From the NCBI GenBank assembly GCA_007135095.1, contig SLJO01000077.1, positions 1 to 63,839 of the forward strand: 63,839 bases of DNA, written 5' to 3'. Positions 8,029 through 17,368 of the stretch are shown piece by piece. Every line of letters begins with the position of its first letter. Positions within the stretch are counted from its first letter, which is position 1. Origin of the DNA: Bacteroidales bacterium (GTDB lineage Bacteria > Bacteroidota > Bacteroidia > Bacteroidales > PUMT01). A program made the translations under genes and the position numbers. The notes beneath the pieces are model-generated. The model was not told the origin of the DNA and ran no database searches. It saw only the letters and a list, made by a program, of their open reading frames with translations.

Positions 8029-9498
8029 TTATCTGTTCTGGGAACCTCCGACACGGTTCATTGCACAACGGAAACCCAGATCATCACGGGCTTCCTCCTG
8101 ATGAAGAAAGCGGCGTTCACCGGGTGAAAGCCAATAGGCCCTGTCTTTCCATGATCCTCCCTTGTAAACCCTAACCTCATCATTAATCAGGGAGGTAAAG
8201 TCACCGTCATTCTGAGCATACATCCTGCTCCGTTCATCGTCGTTATCGTTGGCATAACCCACACTGGACATCCTGTCGCCATCACGGTAATTTATATAAT
8301 TAGCCTGACTGTAATTCCTGCGTCCAAAAGCCTCTTCCTCGGTTATCGGCCTGCTTATTAATCTGCCCAGTGAATCCTTTTGAGCAATGTTACCTTCGGC
8401 ATCGGTTGCGAGCCTGGTGAAAACGTTCCCGCGAAAGGGGCGGAATTCATCGACGTCATGAAAAGACATTGGTCTGTAGACATCCTGTACCCATTCATTT
8501 ACATTGCCGGCCATGTTATATAATCCGTAATCATTTGGCCAGTAAGACCTGACAGGAGCCGTTATTTCTGAATCCTCACTCTGAAAGCCTGCAACGCCCA
8601 TATAATCACCACGTCCGCGAACAAAGTTGGCGCGCATCTTGCCAAGATCTCTCCTTGAATCATTTCTCGCATGATGGCCATCCCAGGGATATACCCTTCG
8701 TCCGTAAATACGCTCCTCATAGGTGTTCCCAATGAGTCCGAGTGCAGCAAACTCCCACTCCGCTTCTGTGGGAAGCCTGTATTTGGGAAGCAAAAGACCA
8801 TCTTCAAACTGTACACGGCGCTCACCTCCCGCCTGTGACAGGTCAGGAAGGTTCTGAAGTACGAGTCCTTCGTACTGACCGGCAAGGTAGGCGTCGGTAT
8901 TGAAATTGTTTTCATCGATCTGGTTGGGATCCCAGTCAAGAATTCCCTCACGTATCAGTATCATCTCATTAACCCTGTCTGTACGCCATACGCAATAATC
9001 ATTCGCCTGAAGCCAGTTCACTCCAACCACGGGGTAATCATTGAAGGCAGGATGCCGGAAATAGGTTTCAACATAAGGCTCGTTGTACCCAAGAGGGCTT
9101 CTCCATACAGTGGTGTCGGGCAATGCCCCCCTGTAAACCTCGGGATAGCTAACGTATACCCTCCGCAGCCAGTGCAGATATTCCCTGTAGTCAACATTGG
9201 AAACCTCGGTTTCATCCATGTAAAATGAACTTATGCTGACCCTTCGGGGTACGTTATTCCAGTCATACATGACATCTTCCTGGGTCCTTCCCATAGTAAA
9301 GGTACCCCCGTCGATGAAGACCAGGCCCGGACCGGTTTCCTGCTGATAGAGGGCCCTTACTTCAAAGCCTCCCATTTCAGCATCATTGTAACCCCATCCG
9401 GTGGTTGATGACACATCAGAACTGCCCCCGCCAAGCAACCCGCAGGAACTCACAGTAACTGCCACAACAACAAGCGAAAAAATGCCTTTTAATTTCAT
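8029..9498 (-). CDS. gldJ: Gliding motility / type IX secretion lipoprotein GldJ
   Basis: 489 residues. The N-terminus is a lipoprotein signal peptide with a lipobox ending VSSC, so Cys19 would be lipidated. The rest is a formylglycine-generating-enzyme-like (SUMF1) fold: FIDGGTFTMG, FYMDETEVSN, RLPTEAEWEFAA, NVNEWVQDVY, YKGGSWKD and a final LGFRCA. GldJ and its relative GldK use this fold structurally, not catalytically, in the outer-membrane-associated ring of the type IX secretion/gliding apparatus. The call of GldJ over GldK rests on context: gldJ is the copy next to porU and porV in Flavobacterium. It is divergent from porU across a 462-base spacer. Confidence 0.9.
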   Translation of the reverse strand: MKLKGIFSLVVVAVTVSSCGLLGGGSSDVSSTTGWGYNDAEMGGFEVRALYQQETGPGLVFIDGGTFTMGRTQEDVMYDWNNVPRRVSISSFYMDETEVSNVDYREYLHWLRRVYVSYPEVYRGALPDTTVWRSPLGYNEPYVETYFRHPAFNDYPVVGVNWLQANDYCVWRTDRVNEMILIREGILDWDPNQIDENNFNTDAYLAGQYEGLVLQNLPDLSQAGGERRVQFEDGLLLPKYRLPTEAEWEFAALGLIGNTYEERIYGRRVYPWDGHHARNDSRRDLGKMRANFVRGRGDYMGVAGFQSEDSEITAPVRSYWPNDYGLYNMAGNVNEWVQDVYRPMSFHDVDEFRPFRGNVFTRLATDAEGNIAQKDSLGRLISRPITEEEAFGRRNYSQANYINYRDGDRMSSVGYANDNDDERSRMYAQNDGDFTSLINDEVRVYKGGSWKDRAYWLSPGERRFLHQEEARDDLGFRCAMNRVGGSQNR

Positions 9499-9960
9499 AA
9501 TAAATAGTGTTAAATCACAATTTCAAATATACTAAGTTCTTCCAGTTTTTTTTACCAATCACCAAAAATTTTTAGAAAATGATGCGTTCCGGCGATAACC
9601 CACCGGCCGGTAACTGTCTAATAAATCGCGCTGTACGAAAACCGCCGTTCGCCTCACGGGTCAAACAGCATCCGGGTAACGGCAGATTAAACAGGGCTGC
9701 AAAATAGTAAACCCCGGGCAGCAAACCGGTCCGGTAAACAGCACCGGACAATAATATTTAAAAGAACATTAAGAATTTCATAACCATCAATGCCACTTGC
9801 ATTTATGCAGTTACCTGTCAATATGCTCACAGTTTTTACGTTAATAATGGCAAATAAGTTTCCGTTTAATTAAAATATTTTACAAATTTATCCCAAATCG
9901 ATCCAACAAAACTAAAATCTGGAGCAATTACAACCCAATTATTTATAATGCCCAACCGGT
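9499..9960. other. 462-base divergent spacer between gldJ and porU
   Basis: Control region between two divergent secretion operons. It is AT-rich at both ends with a GC-richer middle (about 9590-9740). I see no reading frame. A -7-like box for gldJ is listed separately; none was found for porU. Confidence 0.6.
9524..9531 (-). promoter_or_regulatory. -7 promoter box (TATATTTG on the minus strand) for gldJ
   Basis: On the minus strand TATATTTG matches TAnnTTTG exactly and lies 25 bases ahead of the gldJ start codon. The nearest TTG upstream is 24 bases away (9556-9558), slightly longer than the usual spacing, so the -33 element is uncertain. Confidence 0.4.
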
Positions 9961-12900
9961 ATGATCAGAATTCTTATATGCGCGGCCCTTCTTGTTTACC
10001 AGCCGGTCTGCGCCCAGATATCCCGTACTGACCGTACCATACACTGGCATATCAAAGACACCGGTTCGGAGGAGGAGGTGAAAAGAACTGCCATGGCGCC
10101 CGGTGAGCGTTTTCTCCGGTTTGAAAACAGTGAATCAGGCGATTCAGCTTCGCCGCTGCCCGTGTACCAGGAACTTCTTGCTGCTCCCGGGTATTACCCT
10201 GACCATTTTGTTGTGCTTGAGCAAATGGAGTTTGAAGCCCTCGACCCAGTTGAGCTTGCTGCAACAGGCAATACCGGCCGGATTGATACCAGGGTGCATC
10301 CCGAACAGGTTTGGGTCAAAAGCCGCAAAGAACCATCCCTGCAGATATCATTCAGCCCGCTCAGAAGGAATCCCCTCAACGGCACCATTGAGAAACTGAT
10401 CTCCTTTTCATACAGCTTCAAAAAAGAAGATATACCCCTTAAATCCTCCGGTGGCACTATCCAACGCAGCTATGCAGATAACTCGGTCCTCAGCAGCGGC
10501 ACCTGGGTTATGGTTAAAACAACGGAGGATGGCATTTACAGGCTCACATATAATGACCTTATTCAAATGGGGATTCAGAACCCTTCTGATGTAAGGATCT
10601 TCGGCAACGGAAACCGGATGCTTCCAAAAATGAACAATGAGCCAAGGCCCGATGATCTTATTGAGAACCGCATTTATTTCAGCATGGCAAATGACGGGGT
10701 TTTCGGGCAGGGAGACTATATACTTTTTTACGGGCAGGGACCGGTAAGCTGGAACTACAATGAGGAAACGGGCATGTTTGAGCATGAACGCCATCTGTAT
10801 TCAGACGGGAGTTATTATTTTGTCACATCCTCTCCTTCCTCAGGGGGCAGAGTAGAGACCAGGGCTCCTTTGGAACAGCCGCCAGGAATAATTGTCGAAA
10901 ATTTTGACGACTATGCCTTTCACCAGGAAAGTGCAGTGAATCTTCTTAAGTCGGGAAGGAGCTGGGTTGGCGAGCATTTCAGGGTTATAACCTCCCGCAA
11001 TTTCCAGTTCAGTTTTCCCAATATAAACAGGGACAGGAATGTCACTTTAAGCTGGAAGGCAACAGCAAGATCACCTGTTAATACATCTTTCACGGCATCC
11101 TACAACTCCGGCGTATTAAGCCAGTTGAATTTCACGGCCGTCAATATGGGAAGCAATGTGTCCCAGTTCGCCATTGAAAGACAAGGAACAGCAAGCTTCA
11201 GTCCGGCAGGCGGGGAGATAGAGCTGTCTGTGGCTTTTTCACAAAACACTGCCTCTGCTGAGGGATGGCTTGATTACCTGCTTTTAAATGCGAGGCGTTC
11301 GCTGATTATGAGCGGGAGCCAGATGCATTTCCGCGATTCTGAATCCTCCGGTACCGGGCAGGTTGCCGAATTCAGGATTGCAAACTCCCCGCCGGGCACC
11401 AGGGTATGGGATATAAGCGATCCTCTCAATGTATCCGAGGTCGGCACCAGCGTATCAGGAAATCAAGTTGTGTTTACCGCCCTGAATGATCAGCTTAATG
11501 AATACATAGCCTTTGACGGAAAAGCATATCTTGAGCCTGAAATAATCGGGAGGATACCCAATCAAAACCTTCACGGCATCGGGCCGGTTGACATGGTCAT
11601 AATAACCCACCCCCTGTTTATGACCGAGGCCGGCCGACTGGCAGATCACAGGCGAAATAACGACCGGCTGGAGGTGGTGGTAGTCACTCCCCAGGAGGTT
11701 TATAATGAATTTTCTTCGGGTAAACCAGATGTTTCCGCCTTAAGGGATTTTATGAAAATGCTCTACGACAGGGCCGCCCATGAATCTGAAATACCGCAAT
11801 ACCTGCTGCTGTTCGGAAAGGGATCTTATGACAACAGGCCGGGCGATCCTTCAGGCATTAATTTCATACCTACTTACCAGTCACCAAACTCCCTCATACC
11901 AACCCAGTCATTCATCAGTGACGATTTTTTCGGATTGCTCGATGATAACGAGGGTGAATTTAACGGTCTGGTGGATATAGGGATAGGAAGGCTGCCGGTA
12001 ACGACTCCCGGTCAGGCACAGGCGGTGGTCAATAAAATCATCAACTTTAACAGCGCGGTTAATAAGGGTGACTGGCAGAACATGCTTTGCTTTATTGGTG
12101 ATGACGGCGACAACAACATACATATGCGGGATGCAGATATCCTTGCCGAAACGGTTAAAGACAATTATCCTGCCTTTAATATCGAAAAGATATACCTGGA
12201 TGCCTGGCAAAAGGAAGGCACTGTACTGGGACAAAGGTACCCCGATGTAAATAATGCCATCGCCGAGAGAATCAGAAAGGGTGCCCTGGTAATAAACTAT
12301 ACCGGTCACGGCAATGACCTCAGACTTGCAGACGAAAACATAGTAGATATCAATGATGTTTTATCATGGACTAACATCAGCCGCCTGCCGGTATTTTTGA
12401 CCGCAACATGCGAGTTCAGCCGGTTTGACAACCCTGAAAGGGTTTCGGCAGGGGAAATGCTTCTGCTCAATCCCCGGGGGGGCAGCATAGCACTTTTTTC
12501 AACCACCAGGCTGGTTTATGCCACCCCCAATTTCTTTCTGAACCAGAACTTTTACCGCTTCATCTTTGAAAAGCAGCTTAATGGCCGCGATATGCGTCTG
12601 GGGGACGTAATGAGACTCACCAAGATCAATACCGGTTCGGGGATTAACAAAAGGAACTTTACACTGCTTGGTGATCCTTCCATGAAAATGGCCATTCCTG
12701 AACACAGGGTTGTGCTCACATCAATAAATGAAACTCCGGTTACAGAGCCAGCCGACACACTGAAGGCACTGAGTAAAATGACGATAGCAGGGAAAATTGT
12801 CAATGATCAGGGTGAAGATCTGAATGACTTTACCGGGGAGGTGCATCATACGGTCTTTGACAAGAAAGCAACCCAAACCACTCTGGGAAATGACGGCGCC

Positions 12901-13779
12901 GCCCCATTCAGCTTTGAAAGCAGGAACAACATAATCTACAAGGGTAAAGCAAGTATCAGCGGCGGCAATTTCAGTTTCAGCTTCATTGTGCCCAAAGACA
13001 TTGCCTACCATTATGGATCCGGAAAAATAAGCTCTTTTGCCACCACAGGCACCACTGATGCAGCTGGTTACTTTTACGATATCATAATTGGCGGGCATGA
13101 CCGGAATGCACCTGAAGATACTGAGGGTCCCGAAATAAAGCTTTTCATAAATGACCTGAATTTCATTTCCGGAGGACTGACCAACCAGAATCCGCTTTTA
13201 CTGGCCATTTTGACCGACAGCAGCGGAATAAATACTGTGGGCAGAGGAATCGGGCACGATATAACCCTTGTAATGAACAACGACCCTGCAAGCCTCCTTG
13301 TACTGAACGACTACTACACAGCAGATGCAGACAGCTACCAGAGCGGCACCATTGAATACCCGTTCTCAAACCTGGAAGATGGAAATTACAAATTAAACCT
13401 CAAAGCCTGGGATGTGTTCAATAATTCATCGGAAGCTTCATTGGAATTTACCGTCAGCGAGTCGGCCGAGCTTGCCCTGAAGCATGTTTTTAATTATCCG
13501 AATCCCTTCACCCGGCATACTGCGTTTCATTTTGAACATAACCAGCCTTCTACAGGCATGGATGTCCTTATCCAGGTATTCACTGTTACGGGCAGGCTTG
13601 TAAAAACTATTGATACATCAATCAATACGCCTGGATTCAGGCCCGATCCCATCCCGTGGGACGGGCTTGATGATTATGGCGACAGGATAGGCAGGGGGGT
13701 ATACATATACCGGATCAGGCTGAGAACAGAAAACGGACAAACAGCAGAAAAATACGAGAAGCTGGTCATACTAAAATAA
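9961..13779 (+). CDS. porU: Type IX secretion system sortase PorU (C25 gingipain-like peptidase)
   Basis: 1272 residues with a signal peptide (about 1-18, ending VCAQ). The middle holds a gingipain-type cysteine peptidase domain with the catalytic dyad in place: His783 in NYTGHGND and Cys817 in LTATCEFSRFD. A C-terminal beta-sandwich (NYPNPFTRHTAFHFEHNQ... ending KYEKLVILK) resembles FlgD-like/type IX tail domains. PorU is the cell-surface sortase that removes the C-terminal signal of type IX cargo and attaches it to anionic lipopolysaccharide. It acts with PorV, encoded next. The divergent gldJ and following porV are the expected neighbours. The start at 9961 directly precedes the signal peptide. 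Confidence 0.95.
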   Translation: MIRILICAALLVYQPVCAQISRTDRTIHWHIKDTGSEEEVKRTAMAPGERFLRFENSESGDSASPLPVYQELLAAPGYYPDHFVVLEQMEFEALDPVELAATGNTGRIDTRVHPEQVWVKSRKEPSLQISFSPLRRNPLNGTIEKLISFSYSFKKEDIPLKSSGGTIQRSYADNSVLSSGTWVMVKTTEDGIYRLTYNDLIQMGIQNPSDVRIFGNGNRMLPKMNNEPRPDDLIENRIYFSMANDGVFGQGDYILFYGQGPVSWNYNEETGMFEHERHLYSDGSYYFVTSSPSSGGRVETRAPLEQPPGIIVENFDDYAFHQESAVNLLKSGRSWVGEHFRVITSRNFQFSFPNINRDRNVTLSWKATARSPVNTSFTASYNSGVLSQLNFTAVNMGSNVSQFAIERQGTASFSPAGGEIELSVAFSQNTASAEGWLDYLLLNARRSLIMSGSQMHFRDSESSGTGQVAEFRIANSPPGTRVWDISDPLNVSEVGTSVSGNQVVFTALNDQLNEYIAFDGKAYLEPEIIGRIPNQNLHGIGPVDMVIITHPLFMTEAGRLADHRRNNDRLEVVVVTPQEVYNEFSSGKPDVSALRDFMKMLYDRAAHESEIPQYLLLFGKGSYDNRPGDPSGINFIPTYQSPNSLIPTQSFISDDFFGLLDDNEGEFNGLVDIGIGRLPVTTPGQAQAVVNKIINFNSAVNKGDWQNMLCFIGDDGDNNIHMRDADILAETVKDNYPAFNIEKIYLDAWQKEGTVLGQRYPDVNNAIAERIRKGALVINYTGHGNDLRLADENIVDINDVLSWTNISRLPVFLTATCEFSRFDNPERVSAGEMLLLNPRGGSIALFSTTRLVYATPNFFLNQNFYRFIFEKQLNGRDMRLGDVMRLTKINTGSGINKRNFTLLGDPSMKMAIPEHRVVLTSINETPVTEPADTLKALSKMTIAGKIVNDQGEDLNDFTGEVHHTVFDKKATQTTLGNDGAAPFSFESRNNIIYKGKASISGGNFSFSFIVPKDIAYHYGSGKISSFATTGTTDAAGYFYDIIIGGHDRNAPEDTEGPEIKLFINDLNFISGGLTNQNPLLLAILTDSSGINTVGRGIGHDITLVMNNDPASLLVLNDYYTADADSYQSGTIEYPFSNLEDGNYKLNLKAWDVFNNSSEASLEFTVSESAELALKHVFNYPNPFTRHTAFHFEHNQPSTGMDVLIQVFTVTGRLVKTIDTSINTPGFRPDPIPWDGLDDYGDRIGRGVYIYRIRLRTENGQTAEKYEKLVILK

Positions 13780-13873
13780 CATTTTTTTAAGTTTAAAGTT
13801 ATAACTGTTAAAGAATGCTAAAACCGGGGCAAAAGTATCTATCGTCCGATGCTGTCATTTTGGCCTATTGTTT

Positions 13874-13881
13874 TATTTTTG
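13874..13881 (+). promoter_or_regulatory. Possible -7 box (TATTTTTG) upstream of porV
   Basis: TATTTTTG followed by C lies in the AT-rich 190-base gap before porV and fits TAnnTTTG. It is 89 bases from the start codon and has no TTTG at 19-20 bases upstream, so porV may simply be read from the porU promoter. Confidence 0.25.
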
Positions 13882-13969
13882 CAAATATTTACCTTTATAT
13901 ATAATATATTACTGCCTCATATATCCCTAATATACCGATAATACTATTTGCTAACTATAATTCACACGA

Positions 13970-15175
13970 ATGAGTCCGAAATCTTTTGTAGTTTATTTAC
14001 CTGTAATACTGTATGCTTTATTCGCAAACCCTCTTGCCGCGCAGGATCTCACCCCCTACGAACTGGGCGGGCAAATTAATGTGGTGCATGTAGCAGTTCC
14101 CTTTTTAACAGTTGCACCCGACTCAAGAGCTGCTGCCATGGGAGATGCCGGGATAGCCACCACGCCCGATGTCTACTCCATGCACTGGAATCCCGCCAAG
14201 TTTGCTTTCATTGAAAATGATTTCGGAGTTGCATTTTCATACACCCCATGGCTGAGAAATATTATAGAAGATATCAACCTTGCATATCTTGCAGGCTATA
14301 AAAGGCTGGACAACTATCAGGTCATCAGTGCTTCACTCACCTACTTTTCGCTCGGAGAGATCATCTTTACCAATATGGCTGGTGAGTATGACGGCCAGCA
14401 CACGCCAAACGAATTTGCACTGGATGCATCCTATGCCAGGATGTTTTCCGATAATTTCAGCGGGGGACTTGCCTTCAGGTACATAAGGTCAGATCTGACC
14501 GGGGGCACTTTTGTACACGGAGTTGCTTCCAAAGCCGCACAGGCAATTGCAGCTGATGTTTCAGTTTTTTACCGCAACGATATTACCGTTTCCGATATAC
14601 CCTCGCAGCTGGGTCTGGGTTTGAATATCTCGAATATTGGAAATAAAATCAGCTATTCAGATAACCAGAATGCACAGTTCATACCAATTAACCTGGGCCT
14701 GGGCAGCTCACTGACCCTCGATTTGGACCCGTATAACAGCCTGACCTTTGCAATGGACCTGAACAAACTCCTCGTACCGACACCTCCGGTCTATCATCCG
14801 GAACTTGAAGATGAAGCCGGCAATCCCGTGATACGTGCAGGCCGCAACCCTGATGTGTCGGTGCCAATGGGCATGTTGCAGTCTTTCTATGATGCACCCG
14901 GAGGGTTCAGGGAGGAAATGAGGGAAATATTTTATTCCGTTGGCATGGAATACTGGTACATGGACCAGTTTGCTCTCAGGGGAGGATATTACCATGAACA
15001 TGAAACCAAGGGCAACCGGAAATACTTCACAACAGGAATAGGACTTAAACTAAATGTGTTTGCACTTGACATTGCATATCTTGTGCCCGTGCAAAGCACC
15101 AATCCGCTGGCAAACACCCTTAGATTCTCCCTGGCATTTGATTTTGACGGCCTCAGAAGAAGCAGCAGTGACTGA
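13970..15175 (+). CDS. porV: Type IX secretion outer-membrane protein PorV (LptO)
   Basis: 401 residues beginning with a signal peptide (cleavage near Ala24-Gln25). The mature start has the PorV signature VPFLTVAPDSRAAAMGDAG, followed by a region rich in alternating polar/aromatic strands expected of a 14-strand FadL-like outer-membrane barrel. It ends in an aromatic strand (NTLRFSLAFDFDG). PorV shuttles cargo from the SprA/Sov translocon to the PorU sortase. It follows porU by 190 bases and precedes ispF, the usual order in Bacteroidota. Confidence 0.95.
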   Translation: MSPKSFVVYLPVILYALFANPLAAQDLTPYELGGQINVVHVAVPFLTVAPDSRAAAMGDAGIATTPDVYSMHWNPAKFAFIENDFGVAFSYTPWLRNIIEDINLAYLAGYKRLDNYQVISASLTYFSLGEIIFTNMAGEYDGQHTPNEFALDASYARMFSDNFSGGLAFRYIRSDLTGGTFVHGVASKAAQAIAADVSVFYRNDITVSDIPSQLGLGLNISNIGNKISYSDNQNAQFIPINLGLGSSLTLDLDPYNSLTFAMDLNKLLVPTPPVYHPELEDEAGNPVIRAGRNPDVSVPMGMLQSFYDAPGGFREEMREIFYSVGMEYWYMDQFALRGGYYHEHETKGNRKYFTTGIGLKLNVFALDIAYLVPVQSTNPLANTLRFSLAFDFDGLRRSSSD

Positions 15176-15281
15176 TCACTCTGACCCTGATAAACCGCAT
15201 GCACTTTAAGGATGAATCCCCATGATACTGAGTACCACAAAAATATCCATCAGACCAACTGATTAAATTTAATATTTACGC

Positions 15282-15761
15282 ATGAAGATACGCACTGGTA
15301 TTGGCTTTGATGTTCATCAGCTTGCGGGGAACGAAAAGCTGATACTGGGAGGCATAGAAATTCCGCACAATAAAGGATGTGTTGCCCATTCCGATGGTGA
15401 TGTTCTTATTCACGCAATTTGCGATGCCCTGCTTGGTGCACTGGGACTGGGAGATATAGGAGCCCACTTCCCCGATACGGACATGAGATACAAGGATATC
15501 GCAAGCACCAGACTGCTTGCCGAAGTAAATAAGCTCATTACAGGGAAAGGCTTTTCAATATGTAATATTGATTCCGTAATCTGCCTTCAGCAGCCCAAAC
15601 TCAGGGAATACATTTCATCCATACAAAGCAGTATCGCCGGTGTTCTGGAAATTGATCCCGGGGATGTCTCGGTTAAAGCCACCACCACCGAAAAGCTTGG
15701 GTATGTTGGACGGGAGGAGGGTATTGCGGCCCATGCAGTTGTCCTGCTGTTAAAGAAATAG
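15282..15761 (+). CDS. ispF: 2-C-methyl-D-erythritol 2,4-cyclodiphosphate synthase
   Basis: 159 residues, the normal family length. Zinc ligands Asp10 and His12 (GIGFDVH) and His44 (HSDGDVLIHAICDALLG) are present, as is the conserved C-terminal KATTTEKLG motif. It makes the cyclic diphosphate of the MEP isoprenoid pathway as a cytosolic trimer. It follows porV by 106 bases, a linkage seen in other Bacteroidota. The stretch of DNA encoding KATTTEKLG recurs twice just beyond the stop codon (see the repeat at 15768-15908). Confidence 0.95.
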   Translation: MKIRTGIGFDVHQLAGNEKLILGGIEIPHNKGCVAHSDGDVLIHAICDALLGALGLGDIGAHFPDTDMRYKDIASTRLLAEVNKLITGKGFSICNIDSVICLQQPKLREYISSIQSSIAGVLEIDPGDVSVKATTTEKLGYVGREEGIAAHAVVLLLKK

Positions 15762-15767
15762 AATCCC

Positions 15768-15908
15768 GTCTCTGCCCGCTAACCCCCCTTGTAAAGCCAC
15801 CACCACCGAAAAGCTTGGGCATGCCGGCGTCTCTGCCCGCTAACCCCCTTGTAAAGCCACCACCACCCAAAAGCTCGGGCATGCCGGCGTCTCTGTCCGC
15901 TAACTCCC
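15768..15908 (+). repeat. 2.3-copy tandem repeat with a 60-61-base unit containing an ispF-derived core
   Basis: Units start at 15768, 15829 and 15889 (partial), each opening GTCTCTG(C/T)CCGCTAA. Each full unit contains the core TAAAGCCACCACCACC followed by GAAAAGCTTGGG or a close variant; in unit 1 the 28-base core is identical to bases inside ispF (about 15674-15701). The array fills the gap between the convergent ispF and CoA-binding genes. A minus-strand frame across it (15673-15927) gives a low-complexity Gly-rich product that is only a shadow. Confidence 0.9.
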
Positions 15909-15941
15909 GGTTGCAATGATATTCCAAAAACCGGTGAGTTG

Positions 15942-16307
15942 TCAGTAATTTCCGGAGTTCAGCATAATAAGCGTACAGTCCTCGAGCACCTCAATACCCT
16001 CTATTTCTGCCATTTTCATAAACTCTGTATTAGCGGTGCCGGGATTGAAGATTATCCTTTTGGGATGCAGGGAAAGCAGCCAGGAATAATAATCCTTTTG
16101 CCTGGCCGGACCGATATACATGGTTATGGTATGAATATCATCAATTTCGGGGCGGTCTTTAATTATTTCGATCCCTCCTATTTCTCCTTTCCTTATACCC
16201 ACGGGTATAACAGGAATATCGTGCCTCTGAAGGCTTTTTACTGCCTTATAGGAAAACCTGACAGGATTGGGGCTTGCTCCAAGGACAAGTGTTTTTTTTG
16301 CTGCCAT
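15942..16307 (-). CDS. CoA-binding domain protein
   Basis: 121-residue stand-alone CoA_binding_2 domain, a Rossmann fold like that of succinyl-CoA synthetase alpha. It opens KKTLVLGASPNPVRFSYKAV, has the middle segment DIHTITMYIGPARQKDYY and ends EDCTLIMLNSG. The length is typical of this small family (YccU-like). Binding of CoA or a nucleotide is expected; the cellular role is not known. It is the last gene of the long minus-strand run but is separated from kduD by 214 bases. Confidence 0.85.
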   Translation of the reverse strand: MAAKKTLVLGASPNPVRFSYKAVKSLQRHDIPVIPVGIRKGEIGGIEIIKDRPEIDDIHTITMYIGPARQKDYYSWLLSLHPKRIIFNPGTANTEFMKMAEIEGIEVLEDCTLIMLNSGNY

Positions 16308-16521
16308 ATAAAAATTTGGTGTTAAACTATTGTATGCTTGATCAGTTGTATTATCATTCGTTCGATTTTACATGCAATTTTATATTCTTTTGGCAATATT
16401 TATTCGATGTAAAATTCATACTGCCTTCATTCATGCATGTACGGGCTGTTATTCCGGCAGCAAGGTAAAATACCAGACGAAATTACGCTTTTTTTCTTTA
16501 AAATGGCAATGCCTCCATGTG

Positions 16522-17313
16522 CTACTCATTTGCAGGCTTTCCTATGGTAGCAAGTATCCCTCCGTCGACATACAAGATATGTCCGTTAACAAAATCAGAA
16601 GCCGCTGAGGCCAGAAATATTGCTGCTCCCTGCAATTCCCCGGGACTGCCCCACCGGCCGGCTGGAGTCCGGTTCACAATGAAATCATTGAACGGATGCC
16701 CTTTAACGCGGATTGGCGCTGTTTGTGAAGTTGCAAAATAACCGGGGCCGATACCATTAGCCTGGATGTTATATCTGGCCCACTCGGTTGCCATATTGCG
16801 TGTAAGCATTTTAAGGCCTCCCTTTGCGGCAGCATAGGCTGATACAGTGTCTCTTCCAAGCTCACTCATCATGGAACAGATATTTATTATTTTGCCGCCT
16901 GTTTTACGTTCTGCCATACTGCGGGCAACCTTCTGGCTCACAATGAAGGGTCCTGTAAGGTCAATATCAATCACTTCACGAAAATCTTCCACCTCCATTT
17001 CAAGCATCGGAACACGTTTAATGATACCTGCGTTGTTAACCAGGATATCTACAGGTGCAACCTCCAGCTCTATTTGTTTTAGTTTTTCATGTACCATATT
17101 TTTATCAGTAACATCAAAAACATACCCGTGAGCCGTTATGCCCCGGGACAAGTATTGGTCCACGGCCCCGGCAACCTTCTCTTTTGATCTGCCGTTGAAT
17201 ACAATCCGGGCACCCGCATTAGCCAGTCCCTCGGCTATGGCCATCCCCAGCCCATGAGTGCCACCGGTAACCAGGGCCGTTTTTCCGGTAAGATCAAATA
17301 ATCTTAATGACAT
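16522..17313 (-). CDS. kduD: SDR-family dehydrogenase, probable 2-dehydro-3-deoxy-D-gluconate 5-dehydrogenase
   Basis: Classical short-chain dehydrogenase. Using ATG at 17313, the product is 263 residues with the cofactor loop TGGTHGLG (16-23), NNAG (92-95) and catalytic Ser146, Tyr159 and Lys163 (YAAAK). The frame opens 13 codons earlier (17352), but those residues do not fit the family. Alone it could be a gluconate 5-dehydrogenase; 55 bases downstream of kduI it is more likely KduD, which converts 3-deoxy-D-glycero-2,5-hexodiulosonate to 2-keto-3-deoxygluconate with NAD(H). It is cytosolic, in unsaturated uronate (pectin or glycosaminoglycan) catabolism. Confidence 0.85.
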   Translation of the reverse strand: MSLRLFDLTGKTALVTGGTHGLGMAIAEGLANAGARIVFNGRSKEKVAGAVDQYLSRGITAHGYVFDVTDKNMVHEKLKQIELEVAPVDILVNNAGIIKRVPMLEMEVEDFREVIDIDLTGPFIVSQKVARSMAERKTGGKIINICSMMSELGRDTVSAYAAAKGGLKMLTRNMATEWARYNIQANGIGPGYFATSQTAPIRVKGHPFNDFIVNRTPAGRWGSPGELQGAAIFLASAASDFVNGHILYVDGGILATIGKPANE

Positions 17314-17368
17314 AATTTTTGTGATATATTGTGCGTGACTGTCAACCGGCACTTGTGAGTGCTGATAA

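Noticed and set aside
13779..13970. tRNA or small RNA in the porU-porV gap
   Set aside because: No cloverleaf or conserved structure seen; the gap is simply AT-rich.
15768..15908. CRISPR array
   Set aside because: The units are adjacent copies without variable spacers, and no cas gene is present.
15673..15927. 84-residue minus-strand frame with Gly-rich repeats
   Set aside because: It is produced only by translating the tandem array; it overlaps ispF in antisense and has no family resemblance.
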